Below the pieces are notes generated by a model. That model saw only the letters and a list, made by a program, of their open reading frames with translations. It was not told where the DNA came from and did not search any database. The position numbers were made by a program, and so were the translations under genes. This document shows positions 16,687 through 24,627 of a DNA stretch of 64,000 bases, piece after piece. This DNA comes from an uncultured Methanobacteriaceae archaeon (GTDB lineage: Archaea > Methanobacteriota > Methanobacteria > Methanobacteriales > Methanobacteriaceae): NCBI GenBank assembly GCA_947259185.1, contig CAMYKT010000008.1, positions 1-64,000 of the forward strand, in the 5' to 3' direction. Within the stretch, counting starts at the first letter, position 1. Each line of letters starts with the position of its first letter.

Positions 16687-17778
16687 CTATTTTTTCATGG
16701 CTTTAAATATGGGACAGGCAGAATATTTGGTTCCTGCTGCTTTTACCACATCTTCTACATTTCTGGTGAGTTTTGCTTGGGGCTTCCAGGGCTCTTCAAT
16801 ATTTTTATCCACCACTAATGCTTCATCAACTACTTTATCTGCTAGAGCATAGCTTAATAAAGCTGTGGCAACTCCCCCATCCTGCCCATGGATCATGGAA
16901 GCCTTTGCAGATATTATTTTGAGATAATTCCCAAAAGGTGATTTTTCTCCTCGAGAGGATATATCTTCAGGGACATAAGTACGGGGACATGCCACATAAC
17001 AGGCATTACATCCGGGGGGACACTCACCACTAATTTCTGGCTTTCTGTCTTTGATTTTTACAATATTTTCAGGACAGGACAATAAACAAGCACCACAAAG
17101 TACACATCCGCCTATATCTATTACATCACCTTTTAAATCAATAAATTGACTATCAGATACTTCATCTAAGTATTTTTCCCGGGGCATGACTCTCCAGTAC
17201 AACACAGGCCTACTTACATTCTCCCTTTTCTTTATTTCAGATATATTCTCGGACTTTTTTTCAAGAGCCAACCTTTCCATTAATTTTAAACCTTTATCGG
17301 TTACTGGTTTAGTTTTTATGTAGCCCTTTTTTTCAGCATTATCTACTACATTTCTTCCTTTTTCAGTTCGTATTATAAGGGTGGACCATCCCTCTGGTGA
17401 TCCTACAGAACCCACTGAGATATCAGATTTTTCTGAAGTAAAATCCATACATATTTGACAGCTTTTTCTGATACATCGTTTAGCTTCATCTAATGAAATT
17501 TTAAATACCTGGTTATCTGCTAAGTAAAACCACATAAATCCTTTTTCAATACGGCACTCCTTAACATCTTTAAGGTCAATTTCATATTCTTTTAAAAGCT
17601 CTTTCAGGTAATTATATGAGAAATTTTCCATACAGAAAAGACCTATCTTGAGATCTACCTCATGATTGCCCGTATAATCAGAATATTCATTCATTAGTGT
17701 GGAGGCTGTAATTTGGCAGGGAGTTCCTACCATTGCCACTTTTTCGGCACTTTTTTGTTTTACAGAATTATCACTCAT
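16687..17778 (-). CDS. F420-hydrogenase beta (FrhB)-like electron-transfer protein with permuted domain order
   Basis: The protein has 363 residues. Residues about 12-200 match the C-terminal FrhB/FdhB domain (VAMVGTPCQI, GLFCMENFSY, CxxC in SCQICMDFTSEKSDISVGSVG). Residues about 222-275 are a two-cluster ferredoxin (CVLCGACLLSCP and CNACYVACP). Residues 295-363 match the FrhB N-terminal domain (GQDGGVATALLSYAL, EEPWKPQAKL, AAGTKYSACPIF). Classical FrhB runs ferredoxin, N domain, C domain, so the order here is circularly permuted. It sits between gltB3 (1-nt overlap) and gltB2, where bacteria have the NAD(P)H subunit GltD, so it probably feeds electrons from F420H2 or ferredoxin to the synthase. 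Confidence 0.85.
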   Translation of the reverse strand: MSDNSVKQKSAEKVAMVGTPCQITASTLMNEYSDYTGNHEVDLKIGLFCMENFSYNYLKELLKEYEIDLKDVKECRIEKGFMWFYLADNQVFKISLDEAKRCIRKSCQICMDFTSEKSDISVGSVGSPEGWSTLIIRTEKGRNVVDNAEKKGYIKTKPVTDKGLKLMERLALEKKSENISEIKKRENVSRPVLYWRVMPREKYLDEVSDSQFIDLKGDVIDIGGCVLCGACLLSCPENIVKIKDRKPEISGECPPGCNACYVACPRTYVPEDISSRGEKSPFGNYLKIISAKASMIHGQDGGVATALLSYALADKVVDEALVVDKNIEEPWKPQAKLTRNVEDVVKAAGTKYSACPIFKAMKK

Positions 17779-18467
17779 TATCCTTCCTCCGATTCCGGAC
17801 CATAGAATGGTCTTTTGCTTCTGGGAACTATTTTTTTGAATTTATTATATTTGGAATCTTCTAAATCGAAACTATATGCTGGTAGGAGTTCTTTCAAGTC
17901 TTTTTTATCTTTTTCGTTAATTTCCACTACTTTGGCATTTTTACCCAGACTCTTTATTTCTCCCAGAACGTAAATAGCCCCTCTGATGATGGACTCACCA
18001 GCATCTTCTGCTATATCTCCTAAAACTATTATACGTCCTCCCATCATAAAGATACCACTCATAAAACCAGAGTTCCCTCCGATGATAATGGTTCCGTTTT
18101 TCATTATCTCTCCGGTTCTGGATCCGGCATCTCTTTTAACTACAACATTACCCCCGTATATTCCCTGACCCACTCCGTCTCCAGCAGAACCTTCTATTAT
18201 TAACTCTCCCTGGGTCATATTATCTCCTGCAAACCAACCGGCATTTCCCTTAATTTTTATACTGGCCTGATCAATCATGGTCCCTGCAAAATAACCTGCT
18301 GATCCATCTATAATAACTTCCACCGGTGTGGTAAGCCCTGCGGATAGATAATGTTTGGCATTGGGATTTTTGATTATTATACGATCATATTCCTCGGCCA
18401 GGGTCTTTAAATCGCGGTTTATTTCTCGTGGTGTTTTGGACTCAGCATCAATTTCTATTTCCCGCAT
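17778..18467 (-). CDS. Glutamate synthase GXGXG (GltB3) domain protein
   Basis: This 229-residue protein is the right-handed beta-helix domain of glutamate synthase as a single gene. The repeats are evident: VIIDGSAGYFAG, IKIKGNAGWFAG, LIIEGSAGDGVGQGIYGG, IIIGGNSGFMSG, IIVLGDIAED, each about 20 residues and Gly-rich. In large glutamate synthases this domain is structural and helps shape the ammonia tunnel. The stop overlaps the start of the FrhB-like gene by one base (TAATG). gltB1 lies 28 nt upstream. Confidence 0.92.
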   Translation of the reverse strand: MREIEIDAESKTPREINRDLKTLAEEYDRIIIKNPNAKHYLSAGLTTPVEVIIDGSAGYFAGTMIDQASIKIKGNAGWFAGDNMTQGELIIEGSAGDGVGQGIYGGNVVVKRDAGSRTGEIMKNGTIIIGGNSGFMSGIFMMGGRIIVLGDIAEDAGESIIRGAIYVLGEIKSLGKNAKVVEINEKDKKDLKELLPAYSFDLEDSKYNKFKKIVPRSKRPFYGPESEEG

Positions 18468-18495
18468 TAAATCACCTTATAAATTTTTATTTTCA

Positions 18496-19413
18496 TTATA
18501 TTTCATAAACCCTGACTTCCCCGGGAGATATCTGTTCCACATAAGTGGTATCCATGACTTCCCGCAGGGAAACTTCTTCTGATGCAATGGCAAAAACATC
18601 ATCGTTTTCCGCCATAACGCCGGGTCTTAATCCTAATTGATCTTTAGCTATTCCCACTCCATTAGGAGTTCCCACCACATAAGAATAGGGGCCGTCCATA
18701 TCTTTTACTGACTGCTCCAGGGTTTCTTCTAAAGAATATCCCATGGATAGTTTATCGGCAACATAGTGAACTATGCACTCGGTATCATTATTGGTTTCAA
18801 AAATATGGCCTTTTCTTTCCAGAGGATCCCTTATATTCCAGTAGTTGGTTATCTGGCCATTGTGGACCACAGTTATATCTGGTATAATATAACTCTGGAA
18901 GGGGTGGGCATGATAACGATCCACAATACTTTCAGTGGAAAACCGGGTGTGCCCTATGGCATGAGTTCCCATTTTAGACCAGGTATCATATCTTTTGGCT
19001 ATATCCAGAACATATCCTACATCCTTAATCATTTCAAAGGAATGACTCCCATTCAAGACTATAACGCCTTCGATCCTGTCAATATTCATAATCAATGGTT
19101 TCAGCTGTGAAAATGATTTTAGAGATATTTTACAACGATAAATAATATAATTTTCAACAGAGGGAATAATCTCTTCACTTTTAATGGGGCTAACTACTTT
19201 AACCAATTCTTTAACCGATTCTAATATTCCTGGTTTTTCTTTAATTTCAATGTTTAGTAGATATTCATTATCTTCCAATCCTAACCCACCATATATTGAA
19301 AAGCCAGCTGAATCTGGTCCCCGGTGTTGCAGGGCATCGAGCATTTTGGTCATGTCGCTCCCTACAGGATGGAGTTTTCTGTCTTTATATACTACTCCAG
19401 CTATTCCACACAC
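18496..19413 (-). CDS. Glutamate synthase glutaminase domain (GltB1), class II amidotransferase
   Basis: This 305-residue protein has the N-terminal nucleophile Cys at position 2 (MCGIAGVVY), LQHRGPDSAG, GTHAIGHTRFSTES, VVHNGQITN, TNNDTECIVHY and DMDGPYSYVV, the complete Ntn-glutaminase motif set. It releases ammonia from glutamine for the synthase domain encoded downstream. The gene overlaps pdxT by 13 nt, so translation is probably coupled. A region at about 45-120 with fewer recognised motifs is usual in the archaeal split form. Confidence 0.93.
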   Translation of the reverse strand: MCGIAGVVYKDRKLHPVGSDMTKMLDALQHRGPDSAGFSIYGGLGLEDNEYLLNIEIKEKPGILESVKELVKVVSPIKSEEIIPSVENYIIYRCKISLKSFSQLKPLIMNIDRIEGVIVLNGSHSFEMIKDVGYVLDIAKRYDTWSKMGTHAIGHTRFSTESIVDRYHAHPFQSYIIPDITVVHNGQITNYWNIRDPLERKGHIFETNNDTECIVHYVADKLSMGYSLEETLEQSVKDMDGPYSYVVGTPNGVGIAKDQLGLRPGVMAENDDVFAIASEEVSLREVMDTTYVEQISPGEVRVYEI

Positions 19414-19979
19414 TTCAATACCTCCTTTATAAAGTATTCATGTAATCTGGTGTCTTCTGTAAGCTCGGGATGAAATGAAAGGGCAATGTTATTTCCTAGC
19501 TTAACACCTATTATTTTATCTTCCAAACGGGATATTATATGAACATTTTCACCCACCTGATCCACTGCAGGTGCTCTTATGAATATTCCATTAAATTTAT
19601 CACCAAATATATCAATTTCTTTTTCAAAGGATTCCTTTTGCCTTCCAAAGGCATTTCTTTTTACTTCCATATCAATTAAATTTAATAGGGGCTGTTCATA
19701 ATCCGTTTTTGAAGCTAATAATACCATACCGGCACATGTTCCAAAAACTGGTATTTTTTCATTTATTATTATATTATTAATTCCAGTTTCTTCCAGTAAT
19801 TTTCCTATTACTGTACTTTCTCCCCCAGAAATTATTATCCCATCACAGGAAGAAGCATCCACTGAGGTTCTGACTTTGATAACACGTGAATCATTTTCAA
19901 AATTATTTAATGCTTTTCTGGTAATTTCAAAATGTTCACTAACATCTCCCTGTAAATTTAAAATGCCTATGGTTAACAT
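19401..19979 (-). CDS. pdxT: Pyridoxal 5'-phosphate synthase glutaminase subunit PdxT
   Basis: This 192-residue class I glutaminase has the PdxT pattern: IGILNLQGDVSEH at the start, SGGESTVIGKLL, GTCAGMVLLA (catalytic Cys), IFIRAPAV and SFHPELTEDTRLH (catalytic His and Glu). With PdxS it makes PLP from ribose 5-phosphate, glyceraldehyde 3-phosphate and glutamine; no pdxS is in view. It is the first gene of the leftward operon that continues with gltB1, linking two glutamine-using systems. The promoter lies at 20049-20080. Confidence 0.95.
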   Translation of the reverse strand: MLTIGILNLQGDVSEHFEITRKALNNFENDSRVIKVRTSVDASSCDGIIISGGESTVIGKLLEETGINNIIINEKIPVFGTCAGMVLLASKTDYEQPLLNLIDMEVKRNAFGRQKESFEKEIDIFGDKFNGIFIRAPAVDQVGENVHIISRLEDKIIGVKLGNNIALSFHPELTEDTRLHEYFIKEVLKCVE

Positions 19980-20048
19980 ATGATTCCTTCAAACGTTATT
20001 TATATTTTAAAAAATTTATCATTTCCCTTTAAAGGTTATATCTCAATA

Positions 20049-20080
20049 ATCTTATATAAATCTACCGGAAATATGTTTCC
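20049..20080 (-). promoter_or_regulatory. TATA box with adjacent NrpR-type operator (GGAA-N6-TTCC)
   Basis: GGAA (20067-20070), ATATGT, TTCC (20077-20080) is an exact match to the operator of the methanogen nitrogen repressor NrpR, here within the longer inverted repeat CGGAAATATGTTTCCG. It lies 8 nt upstream of the leftward TATA box (20049-20058), with a predicted start of transcription near 20025. NrpR binding there would block TBP/TFB. The genes downstream make glutamate, which supports nitrogen control. The site is seen; binding is inferred. Confidence 0.65.
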
Positions 20081-20131
20081 GAAAAGATTGATTTTCTGAA
20101 TATTGAATTCTCATATCTAATTTCGATATAC

Positions 20132-20174
20132 AATGTTCAAAAATTAGAGGTATAATAAGATATTATTGAACATT
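20132..20174. repeat. Inverted repeat, 9-bp arms, with a third half-site nearby
   Basis: AATGTTCAA (20132-20140) and TTGAACATT (20166-20174) are exact reverse complements 25 nt apart. A further TGAACATTTA occurs at 20265-20274. The pattern suggests binding of a dimeric regulator, distinct from the GGAA-N6-TTCC site. No known regulator is assigned. Confidence 0.45.
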
Positions 20175-20358
20175 TATATAAACTTTTTCTATTCTAAAAT
20201 CCTTATCAAAAATATATAAAAAACTTTTAAATTAAAAATATTACGGGGGCATCAGATGAAAAAATGAACATTTAATCACTTAACTTACTCTAAAACTGAT
20301 AATAATAATAAAATGATAATTAAATTAGTTTATAATAAAATAAAATTTGTAAAAAGAT

Positions 20359-21336
20359 TCAAATAGGGAAATTTTTCTCAAGATCTACCATTATATCACG
20401 AGTTGACTCGTAAATGTATTTAGAAGCATCAATAAATGCTTGTTTTTCATTTGGGTTCATTTGAACAGGTACTACTCCTTCAATACCATTGTAACCTAAT
20501 TTAACTGGAACCCCTAAACATACTTCTTCAACACCTTCCGTGAGGTCATCCACCAGGGTAGAAACAGTAAGTATCTGATTTTCGTCATTTAGTATGGTAT
20601 TGACTATATTGGCTATGGCAAAGGCAGGTCCATATTCCGTGGCACCTTTTTTGCTGATAATATAACTTCCCGCATTTATTACATTTTCAATGGTGTGTTT
20701 CAGGTCGAATGATTTGTAATCTGTGAAATAATCATGAGCAGAATAGTATTCAATAGGGATTCCTCCAATAGATGTGGAACTTAGTAAGGGAACCATATAG
20801 GGCCCGTGCTGACCAATCACCCTGGTGTGAATTTCACTAACATGTACATCAAAATGTCGAGCCATGTAGTTTTTTAATCGGAGGGAGTCTAAATGATTAC
20901 CCAATCCTAAAACCTTTTTCTTATCAAAACCAGAATATTTTAATGCCACATAAGTCATTACATCAACAGGATTACTCACCACCAAAATTATTGAATCTGG
21001 AGCATATTTAGCTATTTTTAAAGAATATTCAGCTATTATTCTGGCATTTTCTTTTCCTAATTCCATACGCTCCATATCGGGGGTACGGGGAATACCGGCT
21101 GTAATGACTACCACATGAGAATCTTTAAGATTCTCCAGATTAGATGAGGTATTAATTTTTACTCGAACACCTTTAGCAGCAAGAGCATCATTTATATCTA
21201 AAATTTCTCCTTTATTCTGATCTAAACTACTCTTTCGGGCATGTAGATATAACTCCTGAACTGACTGCTCTTCAGCCAAACAAAATGCCGCTGCTCTACC
21301 CACTCTTCCAGTTGATCCTATAATACTAACCTTCAA
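20359..21336 (-). CDS. mdh: Malate dehydrogenase of the methanogen LDH/MDH-like type
   Basis: The protein has 325 residues. The Rossmann start SIIGSTGRVGRAAA, VVVITAGIPRTPDM, SNPVDVMTYVALK, GLGNHLDSLRLK and the catalytic His in VIGQHGPYMVPL identify the malate/lactate dehydrogenase family. GSTGRVG and the pattern around IPRTPDMERM are like the methanogen MDH that can use NADP. It interconverts oxaloacetate and malate in the reductive branch of the incomplete TCA pathway. It is a single gene transcribed leftward, upstream of the pdxT promoter. Confidence 0.92.
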   Translation of the reverse strand: MKVSIIGSTGRVGRAAAFCLAEEQSVQELYLHARKSSLDQNKGEILDINDALAAKGVRVKINTSSNLENLKDSHVVVITAGIPRTPDMERMELGKENARIIAEYSLKIAKYAPDSIILVVSNPVDVMTYVALKYSGFDKKKVLGLGNHLDSLRLKNYMARHFDVHVSEIHTRVIGQHGPYMVPLLSSTSIGGIPIEYYSAHDYFTDYKSFDLKHTIENVINAGSYIISKKGATEYGPAFAIANIVNTILNDENQILTVSTLVDDLTEGVEEVCLGVPVKLGYNGIEGVVPVQMNPNEKQAFIDASKYIYESTRDIMVDLEKNFPI

Positions 21337-21492
21337 ATTAACACCATTTACTTTTTAAAATTTCATAATTATCAACCTGAATTTAAATCCATAACTCATT
21401 TTCCTGCTATTTTCCTTAGCATTAATAAATTGAGATAGGATTCCAAATCTGGCAAATAGTAATTATATGGGATATGTTAAATCCCGGCAACC

Positions 21493-22053
21493 TTATTCTA
21501 AATTTTTTAATTTGTTTGCTGCGACTTTTTTCACATACCCACTTTTATCCTCTAAAGCCTTTTTCAAGGGTTCTATTGCTCTTTTATCTCCAATATTACC
21601 TAAGGCCCAGGCAGCTCCCCCTCTTACAAAACCACTTTCATCACTTAAAGATTTTATAAGTGGTTCAACTGCTTTTTTATCTCCAATACTCCCTAAGGCC
21701 CAGGCAGCTGCACCTCTGACTTTCCAATCTGCATCATTAAGTGTCTCTAATAGAGGATCCACTGCACTCTCACCCATCTTAGAAAGTGCTCCAGAAGCTT
21801 CTCTTCTTACCCATTTGTTATCATCTTTTAAAGTTTCAATTAAGGGAACTATAGCTCTAGGATCTTGTATTTCACCTAATGCTTTTGCAGAACCTATTCT
21901 AATATTTTTATCTCCACTGGAAAGAGCTTCAATTAATTGTTCCACTGCTGGAGAACCTATTTCTTCTAAAAGCTCTAAAACTTGCACTCTAACATGCTCA
22001 TCATCTTCTTTAAGAGATTCAATTAATCGTGCTACATTTTCTTCTTTTTCCAT
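21493..22053 (-). CDS. HEAT-repeat (PBS-lyase type) protein
   Basis: The 186-residue protein is almost entirely made of about six 31-residue HEAT-like repeats (VxPLIExLKDDNxxVRxxAxxALxxIGD). The last two are nearly identical (VRGAAAWALGSIGDKKAVEPL and VRGGAAWALGNIGDKRAIEPL), which points to recent duplication. Such proteins are scaffolds for protein-protein contacts; the partner is unknown. No signal peptide or membrane segment is present. It is transcribed leftward behind the TPR genes, with 88 nt between, and may share their transcript. Confidence 0.88.
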   Translation of the reverse strand: MEKEENVARLIESLKEDDEHVRVQVLELLEEIGSPAVEQLIEALSSGDKNIRIGSAKALGEIQDPRAIVPLIETLKDDNKWVRREASGALSKMGESAVDPLLETLNDADWKVRGAAAWALGSIGDKKAVEPLIKSLSDESGFVRGGAAWALGNIGDKRAIEPLKKALEDKSGYVKKVAANKLKNLE

Positions 22054-22141
22054 TTTTTCACCCTGACTATATGTAAGTGCATATGATAATTACATTTTTC
22101 CCTTAAAACCAGTATTTTATTTTTAATATTTTGTTAAATCA

Positions 22142-22723
22142 TTAATTTGATAATATCTCAATAAATTTTATGGCCATTTCTTCTTCTTTTTTAAAGTTAT
22201 GTTCATGGAGTATATTCAGTGAATTTCTAAAAAACATATACATCTCATCTTTTTTATCAAAAATGAAATAAAGAGCACCAATAAGTAATAAGGAGATGGA
22301 TTCACCTTTTTTATTAGCATGAGTTTCAAATATCTTCAAAGCACTCTGGAACTCTTTTAAAGAATCAAGAGTATTTTCTAGCTTCAAGTAGGCGTTGCCC
22401 AGCATCAAATGAATTATACCCTGACCGTCCCAATCCTCAATAATTTCAGCACTTTTTAAAGCTTCTTGAAGCATTTCCTGACTATGGGGATCGTTGTAAT
22501 AAAGTGAATACAATTCAGACTGATCCAGAAGTAATATGACCTCTTCTATTTCAGATGCTAACTCTCTCAGGTCTAAAATGGAATCTTTTTTAATCAAATT
22601 TTCATCTTCAGAATCATGGGGAGCAGGATTTAAAGAATCAATAGACATATTTTCCTTTTCTTCAAGTTCATCTATAAAATCTTCAGGAACAAAAGATTCA
22701 GCTGCTTCTTTATTTGTATTCAA
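22142..22723 (-). CDS. TPR protein, C-terminal fragment of an interrupted gene
   Basis: This 193-residue frame starts at a TTG (22723) with no visible ribosome site. It contains an acidic linker (DSLNPAPHDSEDENLIKKD) and TPR-like helix pairs (LLDQSELYSLYYNDP, IIHLMLGNAYLKLENTLDSLKEFQSALKIFE, SISLLLIGALYFIFD). It is in the same reading frame as the TPR gene just upstream (22730-23083), separated by one TAA and two sense codons. The most economical reading is one TPR protein of about 312 residues cut by a nonsense codon. Two genes would also be possible. Confidence 0.6.
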   Translation of the reverse strand: MNTNKEAAESFVPEDFIDELEEKENMSIDSLNPAPHDSEDENLIKKDSILDLRELASEIEEVILLLDQSELYSLYYNDPHSQEMLQEALKSAEIIEDWDGQGIIHLMLGNAYLKLENTLDSLKEFQSALKIFETHANKKGESISLLLIGALYFIFDKKDEMYMFFRNSLNILHEHNFKKEEEMAIKFIEILSN

Positions 22724-22729
22724 AGCAGT

Positions 22730-23083
22730 TTATATTTGTTTAACTTCACGAATTTTTTCTCCCATTTCATTTTCCATGCTAGAATCAATATCTGCATATA
22801 TTTTGAAGGCTTTTTGGTAGTGTTCTATGGCCTTTTTAGTATTTCTGGTGGTCAGATATGTGTCTCCAATAAGATCATGAGTGTATGCTTCCCCTTCGAG
22901 GTAATCCAGTTTTTCGTATGTTTTAAGTGCTTCCTGAAGGTTTTGAAGTGCTTTTAAGAATTGATCATCTTCCAGATATATTACTGCGATATCTATCAGA
23001 GTCTCTGCTTCATGTTCCTGATATTCATATAATTTTTTCTGATAATTTCTCAAAGCTCCTTTTTTACCACGGAAAGAATCCAT
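22730..23083 (-). CDS. TPR protein, N-terminal fragment of an interrupted gene
   Basis: This 117-residue frame has two or three clear tetratricopeptide repeats (ETLIDIAVIYLEDDQFLKALQNLQEALKTYEKL, then AYTHDLIGDTYLTTRNTKKAIEHYQKAFKIYADI). Its TAA stop is at 22730-22732, and the same frame continues open for 193 more residues after it. The ribosome site before the ATG is weak. Proteins of this kind are scaffolds. The stop codon may be a real nonsense mutation, a sequencing error, or the end of a natural short protein; see the finding. Confidence 0.65.
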   Translation of the reverse strand: MDSFRGKKGALRNYQKKLYEYQEHEAETLIDIAVIYLEDDQFLKALQNLQEALKTYEKLDYLEGEAYTHDLIGDTYLTTRNTKKAIEHYQKAFKIYADIDSSMENEMGEKIREVKQI

Positions 23084-23486
23084 TAAGCTTAAAATAGGAA
23101 TAAGATTTTTGATGATTATAAAACCCCCCTACATTTATAAAAAGGGTTATTTATACGTTTTTCTGCTTTAAATACCTGGATTTTATTCTGATAATTGTTC
23201 AGCACATTATTATTTATGGTGGAATGCTCGATTAATTGGATATGGCTTAAATTTTTGTCTGAAATTCAGTATCCCCCCCAAAAAGTAATTAGATTATAAT
23301 GAAAATACAAAAAAATTTATTAGCTTATTATGGGTCTAATAAAAATTTCATAGCTATTTTGTTATTTCTGCATTTTTAGTAGTATCTTTCTACCAGTATA
23401 TTACATATAATTCTTAAGAATAGATATATTTTATTATAAAAAAATTAAACCACAATTAATTATTTTAATTTAATATTGGTGCTACA
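23084..23486. other. AT-rich intergenic region, nothing recognised
   Basis: This 403-nt divergent region lies between the TPR gene and the isopropylmalate-dehydrogenase-like gene. It holds TATA-like runs on both strands (for instance AGATATATTTTATTATAAA near 23423-23440) and short C and A runs. No open frame with a plausible ribosome site, no RNA gene and no strong inverted repeat was seen. Confidence 0.5.
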
Positions 23487-24485
23487 ATGATAAAAATTAC
23501 GATTATACCTGGTGATGGGATTGGTAAAGAAGTCATGAATGCTGCTACTTATGTTTTAGACAGTTTAGAGTTAAATCTGGACTATATATTTGCATCTGCA
23601 GGTTATGAATGTTTTGAAAAAACAGGTTCCACCATCCCTGATGAAACCATAAACCTGACAAAAAAAACAAGTGCCACTCTTTTTGGGGCGGTTACCACGG
23701 TCCCGGGTCATAAAAGTGCTATACTTTCCCTTAGAAAAGAACTGGATTTGTATGCTAATATTCGGCCCGTTAAATCCTACCCTGGTGTAAATTCTCTTTT
23801 CCAGGATTTAGATTTTGTAATTATACGAGAAAATAGTGAAGGTCTGTATTCCGGGTTGGAGGAGTATACTGATGAGGGTGCAGTGGCCAAGAGGGTTATC
23901 ACTCGCAGGGCTTCGGAGAGGATATCTAAATTTGCCTTTGATTATGCTCAGAAAACCGGGCGCAAAAAAGTAACTGCAGTGCACAAAGCCAATGTACTTA
24001 AAAAAACAGACGGCGTATTTAAAGATAGTTTTTACAAAGTAGGAGAAGAATATCCAGATTTGGAAAAAGAAGACTTCTATGTAGACGCCACCGCAATGTA
24101 CTTTTTAACCAAACCACATATATTCGACGTTCTGGTTACCACAAACCTGTTTGGAGACATACTCTCAGATGAGGGAGCCGGACTGGTAGGAGGACTGGGA
24201 CTAATACCTTCTGCCAACATAGGAGACAAACAAGGACTATTCGAACCAGTACACGGATCAGCACCACGTCACGCAGGTAAAGGAACCGCTAACCCGGCAG
24301 CCATGATGCTTTCTGCAGTTTTAATGCTTGATTATCTGGAAGAACATGATGAAGCACGTAGAATGGAAAAAGCTCTAATTGATGTGCTGGATGAAGGAAA
24401 AGTAGTTACTGGTGATTTAGGTGGAACTGCTTCTACCATGGAAATGGCAGCGGAAGTAAGAAAAAAATTGGAGTCCCTCTCCTAA
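23487..24485 (+). CDS. Isopropylmalate/homoisocitrate dehydrogenase family protein (LeuB/AksF)
   Basis: The protein has 332 residues. Motifs include PGDGIGKEV, LRKELDLYANIRP (substrate-binding Arg residues), IIRENSEGLYSG, TRRASERI, HKANVLKKTDGVF (catalytic Lys), NLFGDILSDEGAGLVGGLG (metal-binding Asp) and PVHGSAPRHAGKGTANP (NAD site). The DLYANIRP pattern is shared by archaeal LeuB and AksF (homoisocitrate dehydrogenase, on the route to coenzyme B), and I cannot tell them apart by eye. It is followed by the cysteine desulfurase gene. Confidence 0.9.
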   Translation: MIKITIIPGDGIGKEVMNAATYVLDSLELNLDYIFASAGYECFEKTGSTIPDETINLTKKTSATLFGAVTTVPGHKSAILSLRKELDLYANIRPVKSYPGVNSLFQDLDFVIIRENSEGLYSGLEEYTDEGAVAKRVITRRASERISKFAFDYAQKTGRKKVTAVHKANVLKKTDGVFKDSFYKVGEEYPDLEKEDFYVDATAMYFLTKPHIFDVLVTTNLFGDILSDEGAGLVGGLGLIPSANIGDKQGLFEPVHGSAPRHAGKGTANPAAMMLSAVLMLDYLEEHDEARRMEKALIDVLDEGKVVTGDLGGTASTMEMAAEVRKKLESLS

Positions 24486-24627
24486 TTTTTTAAAACTCTT
24501 TTTTTCTCTTTTTTAAATTACCTTAATCTCCGATTATATTTATTTTAATTTCTTTAAAAACAGGATATTTATATTCCATAAACATATTTATTGATAAAGT
24601 ATGGAATAATGAATTGTAGGTAAAACT

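Larger units (their letters stand above)
19980..20358 (-). promoter_or_regulatory. Regulatory region of the pdxT-glt operon
   Basis: These 379 nt have no coding frame. They hold, reading leftward toward pdxT: a repeated TGAACATT element (20265-20272, and an inverted pair AATGTTCAA 20132-20140 with TTGAACATT 20166-20174), a perfect GGAA-N6-TTCC site (20067-20080), and a TATA box TTATATAAG (20050-20058). The order and spacing fit an operator just upstream of the basal promoter. Distal parts may instead belong to the 3' side of nothing known; mdh points the same way and starts beyond. Confidence 0.6.
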
